Source of the DNA: Nymphaea colorata
Taxonomy: Eukaryota; Streptophyta; Magnoliopsida; Nymphaeales; Nymphaeaceae
Direction of reading: 5' to 3'
Assembly: GCF_008831285.2 (NCBI RefSeq)
Contig: NC_045139.1
Span: 10,884,704-10,948,703 of the forward strand
Length of the DNA: 64,000 nt
In this document: positions 25,201-36,922 of the stretch, in pieces
Layout of the letters: each line of letters opens with the position of its first letter
Position numbering within the stretch: the first letter of the stretch is position 1
Notes under the pieces: generated by a model
Databases searched by the model: none
Seen by the model: the letters and a program-made list of their open reading frames with translations, nothing else
Told to the model about the DNA's origin: nothing
Position numbers and translations under genes: made by a program

Positions 25201-26866
25201 CGCCTCCGACACGCCATCATTTACAACAGGTGTGGCAGGCCTTCTCTGGCTGTACCCGTCTGCGCACCCGCACCGGCACCCGCTTCGGTGTGGGTGCGGC
25301 GGCCTGTTAGCCGAATCCTTGTGACATAGCTTTTTTTTCTTTTATAGTGACTGTTGCAGTCCTCGTTACTGACAGCAATACACTTTCCTGTCCTATTGTT
25401 TGAATGTCTCTTAAATTGAAATATCAGTTATTAACAATTAAAGGAATATCTACTTCAGTTTGCTTTTAAATTTTTTTTTGGGGCCCTTACGAGATATTTA
25501 TAGAGAAAAAGACACTACTAATGATTAGTTAGACTTGGTTGCAATGTTTTCCGTATCGTACGATATGCACAGATCGTATATGTTTAGACAACCTACACAG
25601 TACGCTTACGATACATGATACGCTCGCGTATCGTAAGCATATCGCCTGTATCCGTACGATACAGACAATATGCCCCCGTATCGTACGATACGGGAAAACC
25701 ACAAAATTCTTTATGTTTTAAAGTTTAAACACTCCTCCCTCTCTCTCTTCTTGTGTTTTAAAAACTTCGATAGACATGCGAGGGAGAGATTTTGCCATTT
25801 TCATAAAAAATAACTGAGGGTTCATTGATTTGGGAGATATTATTGTTGAATCATGAAAGATGATAACTATATGTTTTGAACTTATGAAATTGTGGTGTAA
25901 TCTAAGTCCTAAGACTCCAATTCCTAAGACCCTAAGTCCTAAAATTCTATAAAATTTTCAAGTTTAAAATTGTGATGGATGCTTATTATGTTATTTTGAA
26001 TCTCTGATTTCTTATTTTTGAATGTGTTGTTGATATACATGAATGTTCCTTATGTATGATGATCTTTTTATATTTGAATACATATTTCTTGATTTCTGAA
26101 TTTTTGTTTATTTTTTTCGAATTTTTAATATTTTTCTTTTTTTTAATATTTTTTAAATTAAAATTTGATTTTACGATACGTTGCGCTACGTTTGCGATAC
26201 GTTACGATACGCGTTATGCTATGCCTTTTACAACATTGCTTACTGGAGATACTTGTTTCACATCCCAGCTATGGTTGCTAGCATGATCATTATATGTTTG
26301 GTATGTTCATCTCCCATTGCAAGGACTGCATAGACACTCTCATGTGGTGGTCTCTCAGAAAAGTTACTGACATAATGCCTAATAATTTAGGAAGCTACTT
26401 GAAAGTAGTCTATAATTGAAAAGAATTCTTTTAATCATCAATGTCCTCAATGCTTCACTCTGAGATATTGATGCATCATCTTATACAATATGATTGCGTC
26501 ACATAGCTGGTTTCTCATCATTTCTACATGTTTAAAGAAGGCCTGATATAGCAAGGTTAGGCTTCTGGGCTTTAGGTGCACAAAAATATTTCCAACTTTT
26601 AAGGAGAGGATGGTTTGTGCCTGAAATATTAGGATTTATAAGTGGCTGTTTGTTCAACTTCTGAGAATGTAAAAATGACATTTAGCTGCTGAGGGATTTT
26701 AGTGATTCAAATAACGTGCATTTAAATTCTTCATTTCATGTTGTTGGTTGGAGACAACCTCAACAGTATTGCTAGGAATTTGATGTCTTCTCCATCTTGA
26801 TTGTGCAGGTCTGCCGGGCAAAGTCTCAATAAATTCTATTTGATGGAAGCATTGCATGAGAAGTGA
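19227..26866 (+). CDS. TIF3H1: Eukaryotic translation initiation factor 3 subunit h, 12 exons
   Basis: eIF3h is an MPN-domain subunit of the eIF3 complex in the cytosol. In plants it helps ribosomes keep reinitiation ability on mRNAs with upstream ORFs. Exons: 19227-19236, 19342-19421, 20040-20156, 20267-20370, 21885-21951, 22694-22827, 22928-22976, 23182-23253, 23352-23453, 23542-23609, 24014-24166, 26809-26866. Every junction is GT-AG and in phase, giving 337 residues, the usual plant length. The MPN core (about 25-165) reads LKIIKHCKEFMPALVTGQLL, LDVGSVLEVTNCFPFP, then YQLEMMRCLREVNVDNNTVG. Further on are VDIFEEIPIKVSNSALISAF, FYYRNVSRQQSQQQAWLQKR and EEPLPEEDPSNPIFKPLPEP. As in other eIF3h proteins the metalloprotease JAMM residues are absent. 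Exon 1 is only 10 bases. The last intron (2.64 kb) carries foreign blocks. No coding defect is seen. Confidence 0.97.
20371..21884. other. eIF3h intron 4, with an unassigned minus-strand open frame
   Basis: This 1.5-kb intron contains a 170-codon open frame on the minus strand (21754-21242). I recognise no domain in it, and part of it derives from a local duplication of a GCTTGCATGTGCTCC word (about 21576 and 21624). It is more likely chance or old repeat than a gene. Confidence 0.4.
24580..25330. other. GC-rich foreign block in the last eIF3h intron
   Basis: Composition changes sharply from AT-rich intron to CG-containing sequence (for example GTCGCCGG, GACGTCGAGGAAGCGC) between about 24580 and 25330. 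Short open frames exist on the minus strand but match no family I know. It may be a captured gene fragment or the body of a transposon; ends and target duplications were not found. Confidence 0.35.
25541..26239. mobile_element. MITE-like block with CGTATCG palindromes in the last eIF3h intron
   Basis: The block begins GCAATGTTTTCCGTATCG and ends in AACATTGC, so its outer 8 bases are inverted (GCAATGTT/AACATTGC). Just inside both ends are clusters of CGTATCG and CGATACG words. They include a perfect 20-bp palindrome at 25675-25694 (CCCGTATCGTACGATACGGG) and a CG-rich cluster at 26172-26215 (ACGATACGTTGCGCTACG). The middle is AT-rich. This fits a non-autonomous DNA element, but a clear target duplication was not seen. 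Confidence 0.5.
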
Positions 26867-28388
26867 TGTTCATTCAGGTATTGCTTCACTGTTTACAGCA
26901 ATGCTTAGAGTTGACTGTTTTAACACAAACATGTGGTTCACTCGTAGTGACGATGAGTTTAGAAGGTGATACCTTTGGGATTCATCTATAAATTTATATT
27001 ATATTATGCCTACCAAAACAAACAAAAGTTATCGTCTAACAAAATGTGATACCAGAAAACCAGCAGAGTAGAATTTTGCATACTCACGGTGGTCACCTTT
27101 CATGAATTTGGGTGCAGCTTCTTTTGGCGTCATTAGCAGGTCAACCATCTTATCTGAGCATGGTATCATGTAGATGACCATTTCTGGATTACTCTTCATT
27201 CAAAGTTAGGATGCTCTGTGGGCAGTGTGCAATTTTGACCACCTGTTTCATATACATGCTTTGCAATTTTGGTAAGCATCTGGCAATTGTGCTGGTTTTC
27301 TGTTTTCATATGAATGTCTTCATCCTGTATGGACTGAAAGAAACAAAAGAAATTTTCAATATTTATCATTGTTGTTTTTATTTTGGTTGAAATCCAATTG
27401 AGTTATAAAATCTTGTCGATGTAGTTGCTGTCCCTGTAAGCTCTTGTCCTTGGTGCATTATTTTGTTTGTTATTTATGAAGGATAAGCTGGGGAGTAGGC
27501 AGAGCCCTACGCCACCACCTGTATGGCTGTATACTAATAGGATAATCTGTAGAAAGTAATCTGTACATATACCAATAGTTATACAAAAATGCACGTACAA
27601 AAATACAATTCAAAACAGGTCAGGCTCCAAATCAGGAGGCCTGTCCTTCCAACAGTAGTTCATTAGAACTTCTGCCATTTGCTGTCTATGCCCTGGGGTT
27701 CTCCATTCACTACTTTGAATTTTAATAGTCTGTGTGGATTAAGGAGGAAAATAATGGAAAAGATAGCTACTATGTCTGGTTTTAAAGGACAAAAATTAAA
27801 GGATTATAAATACAAGTGTGTTTGGATATGGAAAAAGAAGCGAAAGAAAAGGGATTCGATGTACTACCCTATGTAAACCCATCTTGAGATGGATTTACCT
27901 TATACAATGATGGTCTCAGTCAGTTCCTTCCCTCGATACTCCATATCGTTCGTTTTGTTCTCTCACTCGTTTTGTTGGCTCCTCTATGGCTTGTTCGCCT
28001 TCGTTTGTTTCCCTCTCCCAGTAAGATTGATAATCACTTCCCCTACAAGAAGGATCTTAGCTCCCACCCCTCCCCCCACCCCACCCCCCCCCCCCCTTCC
28101 CTCGTACGTATTCGAGGAGGGTTCCCGAAGAAGGTAATCTTTTCCATTAGTGGGATTAGTTAAGCATTGTTTCTAGTATTTTCATGTGCACAAACGTGGA
28201 AAATGAGCAGTAGTGGGAGACTGGAGGTGAGGGACAAACGGAAAAGGCAGCGCTGATCTTCTTTCTAATCCATACCAAAGAGTCTTGATTTACCTTTCTT
28301 CTGCTTGGATGAGAGGTCTTAACTCTTATTGGAATGGATGGGTGACTTAGACATGAACGCCGGGTGGAGGTTCGAAAAGGATCGAGGT
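26867..28388. other. eIF3h 3' flank and intergenic region
   Basis: This stretch holds the eIF3h 3' UTR, then AT-rich intergenic sequence, a C-rich run at about 28063-28097 and no supported gene. The segment near 27480-27540 (AGGCAGAGCCCTACGCCACC) resembles tails of plant L1 elements but is too short to assign. Confidence 0.4.
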
Positions 28389-29383
28389 TAAGGCTAGGCA
28401 TCAGGTCGGGTCGGCCCAAGGCTCCACAAATTCGGGCTTGGGTTGGCCTAAATTTCTTGGTGGTGCTTCAAGCTCGCCCTCCGTAGTTATTGGGCTCTAA
28501 GCAGGTTGTGTCCGACCATCAATTTTATATCCATTGGGTACTTAGTTTGATATCCACTTATATTTGAAACCCTTAGTATTATATATTTTAGTATCTCATA
28601 AACCCTTAGGGATGTGTCAAGATTTTTTAAGGGTGCCATTAGTGACACATGAAGAGTTTTATGAGTACCATCGACAACATGAAGAGTTTTTAAGAGTCAT
28701 TGGCCATATACTAAAAGTTTCTAAGTGAACTTGTCCTTGATGTCATATACACACACACACACATTCTCACAAAGAACGTGTATGGGTATTTGTTAGGTGT
28801 TGGTCTGAGCCGACTTGTTAGGCGTCGGTGTAATTTGCTTTAATCAGTGCTTTCGTCTTTTTTAGTGAGTGGTTAATGGGTCAGTTAATGGATCAAGTAC
28901 ATGGGTTGGGGAACGAACTAGAGAGCCCAACCCAACCCACTTAATGCTTGTATAAAGGTGAGGAGGGGACTATAACCCTAATACTAATGAATTTTCCCTG
29001 TTACAAAGTGAAGGTTGGGCTTTCATCGAGAGTTGGTGTGCGTGAGTGGTGTTTGGCGTGAAGTCCTCATAGTATTATATGGCGAGGAATTTATCGGGTA
29101 TAATACGACAAAGTTGTATATCTTGAGATTATATTGGAAAAATCCACAATTTTTTAAAAAATTTAAAACATTTAATAAATCCTGAAAATTATAAAAGAGA
29201 AAAAATCATAAAAAATATGAAAAAAAATGCAAAAAACGCTTTTCACGTTTTTTATTTCTGGCGTAAAAAAAAGACGAGTTTTTTCGGGCCCGGCTTGGGT
29301 GTCAAATAACCAGCCCAAGCCCGGCCCATCACAAGCCAGGTACCGAACTACCCATCGAATACTCGGGCTGTTGCCCACCCTTA
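28389..29383. mobile_element. hAT-like non-autonomous element (995 bp) with 8-bp target duplication
   Basis: The left end TAAGGCTAGGCATCAGGTCG and the inverted right end TAAGGGTGGGCAACAGCCCG are terminal inverted repeats. Both run into GGGTCGGGTC- or GGGCCGGGC-rich subterminal sequence. Flanks are ATCGAGGT (28381-28388) and ATCGAGGC (29384-29391), an 8-bp target duplication with one change, as made by hAT transposases. The interior has a CA microsatellite near 28750. A segment at about 28790-29115 with a TATAAAGG box and CCCTAATAC sounds like an LTR fragment, possibly nested. No transposase is encoded. Confidence 0.78.
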
Positions 29384-29724
29384 ATCGAGGCCTCATCCGC
29401 ATTTCTCTCTCTTTCTCCAAAACAACAAGCGTCCTTGAACACCAGGAATGAGAAGTTCAATCAAAAGCAAACAAACTAATTTCATTCCAGTGTTTGAAAG
29501 GCCTTCTTTCGTTTAGGTTGTGTTCATCTCAAATTCGCGGTGATTTGAGATCTCCATGGATTTAGGGTCAAACCTCCCCTTTCCATCTAAACTTGAAAGC
29601 CATGGTTTTTAACATGTAGCATGAATCCGTGTTACCATTTAAACTGAGGATTTCCTAAAACGTACCTTTTAATACAGTCTTGGATCTAAGATTTGAGGCT
29701 ATTTAGATCCAAGGCTATCAAACC

Positions 29725-31290
29725 CAACCTTAGTGTCCAAGGCAAATGGGCGCCCAAGGATCGTGGTATCTGAAGCGGATTTTCGAAGCATCACCAAATC
29801 CTTTCAATGGTCTGCAATGTGCTGTTTTATGGGGCCATTGGTTAAGGTTAGTGGCAATCTCTCCAAGCTTCTTTCTGGATTGAATCTACAATGGAAGGGG
29901 AAAATTCCCCTCCAAATCTCCCTTTTCAGTAAGGGTGACTTTCTGGTAAGGGTTTCTAACGAGGACAAGTTGAATCTCGTCCTGAAGAATAGGGCTTGGC
30001 GTGTAGGAGGGAAAGTTCTGGTGGGAATCAGATGGTTCCCCGACATGCCCGATTGAAATCAATTCTTCGGTCACCGTCCCTCCTTGGGTCAGGTTGCCAG
30101 GTTTGGCTCCCTATTTTTCGAATAGGAGAATACTTTGTGGAGTGGCGACGGATTTACAGGGGTAGTTCATAGAAGCTGATTTCCCCATTTTGCAAATATC
30201 GTGAACCAATTTTGCCCGGATACTCCTGGATCTTCCCATGCAGTCCAATCTCCCTCCTGCAGTGGAAATAGACTTGGGTGGTGGCCAAATTCTTACTCAG
30301 CCAGCAGTATATGAAGGGTGTCTCAGATTTTACCCTGCTTGTGGAGTAAACTCTCGTCCACCAAAACTCTGCCCTAAAATGCAGCAACCTGAAGCTGTTG
30401 GCTGTGATTCCGGAAAGACCTGGTCTGGGATGGGGAGAGCAGTGGATGATTGCAACCCATCTGGTATTATTCCGTGAACTTCATGTCAAGGAATGTCAGG
30501 AGACAGATTAGACGGGAGGCTAACCAAGATCTTTCTTCTCTTTTGTATGATTTCCATCCTGCCTGGTTTTGCCTTATCGACTCAATGCTGTTATTCAAAG
30601 TTCTCATGCTGGCAGCGGAAGATTGAGAAATTACGCTACTGTTTCAAGCCTGGATTTTGCTCATGGCGCTGCGCACATCGTATGTGCTTGGGACCCAACC
30701 GGATTGGTAGCTTAAGTTGTAGTCTTAGATACTTTTTGGATTTTTCTAAAATGTTCCAGGAGGGGATCAGATGAGAGTTTCTACGCGGGGGTATCTATCT
30801 CCCTATGGATCCTAGGGTGGGGCAAGAAGCTATCCAACAGTTGCAAGGTCTCCTTTGGCCGCTGGGGAAGCCTGTGCTTTTAATGGGAGACTTTAACTGC
30901 ATGAGGGGTCTTCAAGATAAGTCGGGCAAAAGCCCTTCTTCCCTCTCCTGTAGAAAATTTCCCTGTTTATTGCTAATTGTAATCTCCATCCGCTGGATGA
31001 CCCTCTTAAAAGGTTTACTTGGTCGAACGATCGGATAGGGGGAGAGACCATCTTCTGTCGCTTGGACTGGTGTCTGTTGAGCAGAAGACATGTTTTCCAT
31101 GGCGAAGCAGATTTGGTGGAAGTGTGTTTTTCCTCTTTTGAAGCTCTCTTCATGCACAATTCTGAGGACCTGGAAGAAATGGGAACATGGTTGACAACTG
31201 ATGATCATACCTGGAAGATGGCCAGGCTTGAACGTGAATCAAGGGAGGATCCAGGTGGCCACCAAGGTTTTGTAGGGTGCTTGCTGGATT
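29725..31290 (+). mobile_element. L1-type LINE relic (ORF1 DUF4283/zinc knuckle and ORF2 endonuclease fragments)
   Basis: From 29733 the frame reads like plant LINE ORF1: VSEADFRSITKSFQWSAM, then LNLQWKGKIPLQISLF, then NRAWRVGGKVLVGIRWFPD, which is the DUF4283 pattern. At 30238-30390 a zinc-knuckle-like part follows in broken frame (VYEGCLRFYPACGV). From 30805 an apurinic-type endonuclease piece appears: KPVLLMGDFNCMRG, with downstream FTWSNDRIGGE and LDWCLLSRR. The pieces lie in different frames with stops between them, and no reverse transcriptase is present, so it is a 3'-truncated or deleted copy. Confidence 0.75.
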
Positions 31291-32562
31291 GCGGTGAGTG
31301 TGAGGTCCCAGTCCCTAGTGGATCTAGTGTAACTTTTTTTCCTCTTACCCAGAAACAAAATTGCTTTGCATGGTTCTGCAACATTTTGATTTTAGTGGTT
31401 GTCTCTGTTGAAGTTGGCTCAAACAACAAGAACGGGTTTGCACTGGCTTAAAACCAAAGTCATGGGTGGACGGGTGAGGCTCCACGCTCCCCAAATCTTG
31501 CTGCAAAATTCTCGCCGTTTTCGCATCACTAATGCAAACCCAAATATGCAGGTTATGTCTTTGTTGCCTTTGCTGTAATCTTTAATGTGGTGTTCCACCT
31601 TCTACTTAGTGGTTTGGTTTTTGGTAATTGATTAATCATATTCTTGGAGGGATCCTCCAGCAGCTTTGATGTTCTGCCATTTTCCCATGGATGGTTGCTT
31701 CCCTGTTGGGAAAATTACATGTAAAAACTATTTATCTAAACTTTTATTTATCTAAAGTTCATGGCATGCCATCAACTTTGCGTCCTTGATCACTTTTAAT
31801 AAGAGGATCATAAGTTATAAAAGAAATTCTCATCCCCACATCCAAATGAAATGAACGATGGCTAGCTTTCAGACTTTGGTTCAAACGAATTTTGGAAGCA
31901 CGAATGCGCCAAAGCGGCTGAGTGTTGTGTTCACATGCAAGGGGTTTCAAAATTTTAACATGAATTGAAATAGGATTTCTCAAATTTTTAATTTTTATGT
32001 ATGTTAAACTAAAACCTTTGAAAATCTGAAGCCATGACCTCTGCGACTGTTCACATGAAAACCATTACATGATCATTGGTGAAATTATTATAAAAGGGGC
32101 TTGCCTAGTGAGAGCTTGAAATTTTGACGGGTTGTGCAGCATCTTGTAGCTTGACTCTTAAGTGTAAGTGGAAGTGATGTGCACTTCTGAAGACGAGCAA
32201 AATGCACCCAGGTAGCTTTCAACTGCTCACATGGTGAAGGTTGATGGACAAAAATCATCACTTGGCCTAGTGTGTAAAGGGTTGGTAAAAATCAGTTGTT
32301 GGTTTGATTTTCAGTAGTTTGATTCTACTGAGTGTTACTGCAAATGGTGGATGTGTAATATTTTAATTAATTGTATATCGCTCTCCACCTAGGTCCTGAA
32401 GTAGCCTTAAGAAATGGGGATGTGTTTTAGATTCTTCAGGCTATCTCCCCCGAAGGCTAGTACCACTGCCTTAAGGGCTTTTTCTTGTTTTAGTTTGTAA
32501 AGAGAGTTGACACCCATCAAATTCGAACCAATAGCTGATGTTATGCCAAATAGGGTATTGGC
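31291..32562. other. Intergenic, no supported feature
   Basis: AT-rich sequence downstream of the LINE relic. I found no coding potential, conserved motif or clear repeat end. Confidence 0.4.
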
Positions 32563-32822
32563 TAAGGCTGGGGTGTTGGGTTGGGTACCCGGTACTCAGC
32601 CTAACTCGGGACCATTGGGCCGGCTCGGGTGGGCCCTACTAAGCTTGGTTCAGTCCGGTAAGATTTTTTTTAATACATATTTTTATTGATTTTTATATAT
32701 AATTATAATACTTTATTGTGATTAATTATATATATATTAATTTAATCAAGCCAAGAAGAGCTCTGTCGGGTTGGGCCTAGGCCCGGGTTTCGGGTGTTGG
32801 GCCAACCAGATGCCCAGGCTTA
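32563..32822. mobile_element. hAT-like MITE (260 bp)
   Basis: Left end TAAGGCTGGGGTGTTGGGTT and inverted right end TAAGCCTGGGCATCTGGTTG are imperfect terminal inverted repeats leading into GGGCC/GGTTGGG-rich subterminal DNA, with an AT-rich centre. Flanks GTATTGGC (32555-32562) and ATATTGAC (32823-32830) agree at 6 of 8 positions. The layout matches the 995-bp element at 28.4 kb, so both probably belong to one family at different ages. Confidence 0.65.
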
Positions 32823-32830
32823 ATATTGAC

Positions 32831-33994
32831 CCTTTTCATGTCTGAATATAAGCAGTATTAACTTCCTCATTTATTGGATCCATGTGGAATTTAAACAGTC
32901 TTCTTTTAGCATTACTTGATCTTGGTAAGTGGATTCAACTTCAAAGGTTTGGATCCAAACAGTCTTCCTGTCGTCCATTAGAGCATTGCTCTTGGTCTTA
33001 GTAAAAGGATTCAGGTCTTGTCACGATCTGGGCATGATGCCATTACAAGAGAAAACTTTTCTCCTACCCTTACAAAATATGGAGCTCCTTTACGCATTCA
33101 AAGGACATTTTAGTCATTTCAAAAACCCAAGCACACTATGCCTATTAGGGACTGTGTGGCAATTGGAATAACTTGTTATTGTTCCATGAATTCATCCTAA
33201 AGTTTAAAGTAGATTCATAAAACATAGTAATACAATATTTTTTCAATCCGCCCTAACAGATTACAGACCGCACATGTGACCTTATTTCTGAAATTTAGAA
33301 ACCTCAGGCCTCTTTGAAAGAGTATATCTAAAATGTGCACTCCAGTTAAAAATATTTGACTTCTCCTTGTTTCAAACAGCGGTCGCCTTTTCGGATCCAT
33401 GTTAAACTTTCATTGTCTTGACCCGAACATCTGGAGCTCTGATCAACGGGTAGAATTTATCCGATTGCCAATTCGAATCTGAACCAGTGATTTGGATTTG
33501 GTGGTGAAAGTAGGTAGCCACAAATTTGCATCTTAATCCAAGTCTAGCTCTGGTTGGTTGTCCAAATCTGACAGAAAACCAGCTTGGATTGCATGTAAAA
33601 ATTGATCCCAATTTGGTTTGAAGCCTCCAATTGGACTCTAAATGTCAGCCCAATTCCTCTTGCTTAAACCCAACAAACTCAAGTTCAACTCGACCTCTGT
33701 TATGTCCAAATCCATGCCCGGAAATTCCGAAGATGGACCGGGTTTAGTGAAATGGAAATGTCTCATTGGACCCGGTTTGCGGCTACGTTAAGCCCTGACA
33801 ATTGTCTCTCAACTAAAAATTTCTAGCTCCGCCCCTAGTCCCTACCAGCAGTCAGTCAGCTACCTCGAACGGGCTTTTTACCAAATTTTCTCCAATATCT
33901 TGGTGCTTATGCCAGGTAGATCTGTCACCGGGTCCAAATGTGGATCATGATTTGGCACTGGCTTAAGACAAGGTCCTCCTGGACCCGGTCCAGC
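32831..33994. other. Intergenic, no supported feature
   Basis: Moderately AT-rich. A phrase near 33826 (CTAGCTCCGCCCC) resembles the ends of another plant repeat that also shows up near 38180 and 55560, but boundaries are not resolved. Confidence 0.35.
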
Positions 33995-34495
33995 AATCAG
34001 CACCTCAAAGTGGGTCTACACCTATGGAGTCGTAGCCAGGTCCAGCTACCGGTCAGCCAATCAAGTCATCTTGGATTCCGGACCAAATCAGGAGATATCT
34101 GTGTTCATAGTGAAAAAAAGCCAATAATATTGTCAGATTTCCCTTTGCTAGAAAGCGAAATGCATGTGGTTCAAAGTACCAAGTTTGAAAAGTTGGAATA
34201 GCAAACGGATTCTAGAAAGGTACCCACAGGATCCGAAGTGGGTGGTTGGATACGGGATTTTGAAATGCTGGTATGCTAGAAAGTCACCTCGGAAGAAAAG
34301 GAATCCCCCGTTTGGTGGCTTCTGAATTCCTGTGCTTTACAATTCCGCTGATCCAAACACTATCTTTTCTCTAACATCAGTCAAATACAAATGATTTCTG
34401 GGTGAGTGGAGGGCAACCCACTGACCAGTTGAGAGTTGAAGCGTCCGCCCAACCCCTTGTCTCCTTAGGTCTGCTTTTGATGTCTTGGGGTGTCG
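33995..34495. repeat. Direct duplication, copy 1 (about 500 bp)
   Basis: This matches 34768-35247 along its length. Shared landmarks are CAAAGTGGGTCTA, TTTGCTAGAAAGCGAAA, AACGGATTCTAGAAAGGTAC and CCGTTTGGTG. Divergence and small indels are spread throughout, so the duplication is old. No protein is encoded. Confidence 0.85.
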
Positions 34496-34514
34496 TCTCC
34501 ATTGCGCTTCAACT

Positions 34515-34762
34515 TGTGCATTCGGATGTGATATAGATAAATATCCAATCAGATTCCGCTACATTTCCATTCAAAATTCGGAATGAAATTCGGCTCTGAA
34601 TGTCAAAATCAGATTTAGATTGTAAATCGGATTTCAGATTTGGATTCAAATATGATTTTTCTTTGTTCATATTTGATTGAAACGTGCCAATATCCAAAAA
34701 AAAAAAAAAGTGGATATGGTCATGGGTATATCTAATTTGAGTCTGATACATTGACATTCCTA
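34515..34762 (-). mobile_element. MITE fragment of the AATCCGAT-rich family (copy D)
   Basis: It ends at ACATTGACATTCCTA, the same terminus as the copies at 37.3, 45.7 and 59.3 kb. Inside are GATTTAGAT, CAAATCGG and GGATATTT words of that family. The left end is lost. It lies exactly between the two halves of the direct duplication. Confidence 0.65.
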
Positions 34763-34767
34763 CTAGT

Positions 34768-35247
34768 AATCACCACTTCAAAGTGGGTCTATACATGTGG
34801 ATCCGTAACTAGATCCAACTACAGCCAACCAATTCATCTTGGATTCTGGGCCAAGTCATGAGATGCCTGTTCATAGTTAAAAAAGGCCATAATGCTGTCA
34901 GATTTCTCTTTGCTAGAAAGCGAAAGGCATGTGGTTCAAACTGCAAAGATGGAATTTGCAAACGGATTCTAGAAAGGTACCCACAGGATCCGGAGAGGGT
35001 GGTTGGACATGTGAATTGGAAATGCTGATGCCCTAAAAAGTCACCTTGGAAGAAAAGGAATTCCCCGTTTGGTGTCATCTGAATTCCCATGTCTTGCAAT
35101 CCCTTTTTATCCAAATGTTATCTTTTCTCTCACAAGTTTGGAAGATCGATTAAATACAAGTGATTTCTAGACAGAAAGTTGAACCTCTTACCCAACCCCT
35201 TAACCTTTTAGGGTACAGGGTCTGCTTTCGCTGCCTTGGGATGTTGA
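34768..35247. repeat. Direct duplication, copy 2
   Basis: Second copy of the 33995-34495 segment, in the same orientation, starting five bases after the MITE end. Offset from copy 1 drifts from 773 to 751 bp because of indels. Confidence 0.85.
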
Positions 35248-35935
35248 CTACTTACCAACTCTTACCCTATGACATTGGTCCAACCCTCTCGACAACATCC
35301 AAAATCACTTTGGAGAACAAGAATACATTTTCTTCAAATCATGTACCGTAAAGGATATATATTTCAAAGACACAATCTACTTCTTATAAATATTTCTATT
35401 TGGTTCTTTTCTGGATCCAAAAATTTTGGGCTTGCTGAATTGTGGTATTTCATTCGATTAAAATCAAAATGTTGGTGCTTGGTTCCAATAAATAACTCTG
35501 CTAGTTTTCAAGTTTATATGTCGGAAGCTTGGCTTTGGATCCATATGTTCCCGGAACTTGAAAATCGTGGGTACAAAAACGAGATGAACACCCTTGATTT
35601 TATGTATGTTACAAAGTGGACCTGATTAAAACCAAGATAAAAGGCAGGGGCGTGTCCCCCAAGTAGACTTTGTCCGGATCAAAACGAGGGTCCAGGGATC
35701 CAAATCCAAACTCAATTTGCAGGGCCACTTTCTCAATTGGCACCAAAATATCATGAAGAAAACTATATACACCGCACCGAGCATGCAATTTTTGTGTGCC
35801 AGATGAAAAATGCTCCTAGTTAATAAAAAAATAGAATTTTTTTAGGGATAAAAAATCCAAAAAAACAAGATTTGAGGATTCGATGAAGCTTAGACCAAAT
35901 GATCATTATGACCAATATACCCTTATGAGCATCAA
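35248..35935. other. Intergenic, no supported feature
   Basis: Open frames here are short and match nothing I know. AT-rich and probably old repeat DNA. Confidence 0.35.
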
Positions 35936-36172
35936 AGAAACATCTTCATTTTTTGTCTCGCTTGTGTCGTTATCTCATACTCATTATCTCATACTCTTGT
36001 CTTTATCTTATATTTCTTTTGTTATCTCATATTCATTATCTTATACCCATGTCGTTATATCATACTCATTATTTTATGCCCTTGTCATTACCTTATACCA
36101 CTCTTATGACAGGGGTATGAGATAATGGGTGTAAGATAATGAAGGAGGTATGTGATAATGATAACGACATGG
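35936..36172. repeat. Degenerate minisatellite with an internal orientation switch
   Basis: From about 35965 to 36100 the words TTATCTCATACTC, TTATCTTATACCC and TTGTC repeat at roughly 30-35 bp. After about 36105 the same words appear inverted (GGGGTATGAGATAATGGGTG, then GTAAGATAATG and GATAATGATAACGAC). The array is thus a long imperfect hairpin. Confidence 0.7.
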
Positions 36173-36511
36173 TTAAGAAGATTCACTACGCATGTGCAAT
36201 GTTAAGACATTGAAGTAAATATGCATATTGATTGTAGAGTCAACACCCAATAAGTATGCTCATTCTATACATGAAAGTGGCGTACAAAACTCGTTCTATA
36301 AATATCAATCCTTCAAGATATGGTTCCCTCTTACAAAGTGTATGCTAACCAACTTGGTTATTTGTCCTTAAGCAGTATTTTCTTCCTTTTTCTAAGAATG
36401 GAAAAATTAACCATACCTCAAACTCAGGATCTAAGATATGTTATCCACCTTTCCAACTATGCTTGCTCTATCATATTCTTAGATTAGACAATTCCAATAT
36501 TCTTGAACGTT

Positions 36512-36552
36512 ACTCTCTCTCTCTCTTTATATATATATATATATATATATAT
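36512..36552. repeat. TC/TA compound microsatellite
   Basis: About eight TC units are followed directly by about twelve TA units. Confidence 0.9.
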
Positions 36553-36922
36553 CCGATAGGTATTGGAGAAGCATGCTAGAGAAAAAGTTCTATGGCATGT
36601 TCAATATCATCAGAAATTGGTGATATCGAATTTGGAGCACAACATTTGGTGGCTTGCATTTGATAGAGCCAATTCTGGATTGGGTGTTTCCTTTTTTGGT
36701 GACGGGGAGGGGATTGTGGTTATTATTTCACATAAAAAAAAAAAAATGTTCTAAGGTTTTGGGTATATCCTCCTACCAGATAATGTGAAGGCCTTCCACA
36801 TGGGCTAAGCCAGGGTGAGCAAGCAGGGGCCCTGGCCTCCATAAAAAAAACATTTAAAAATTTATATTTAAAATTTAAAAATTTGTTGGGGGCATGTTTG
36901 CTTGTTGCTAATCCATGGTACC

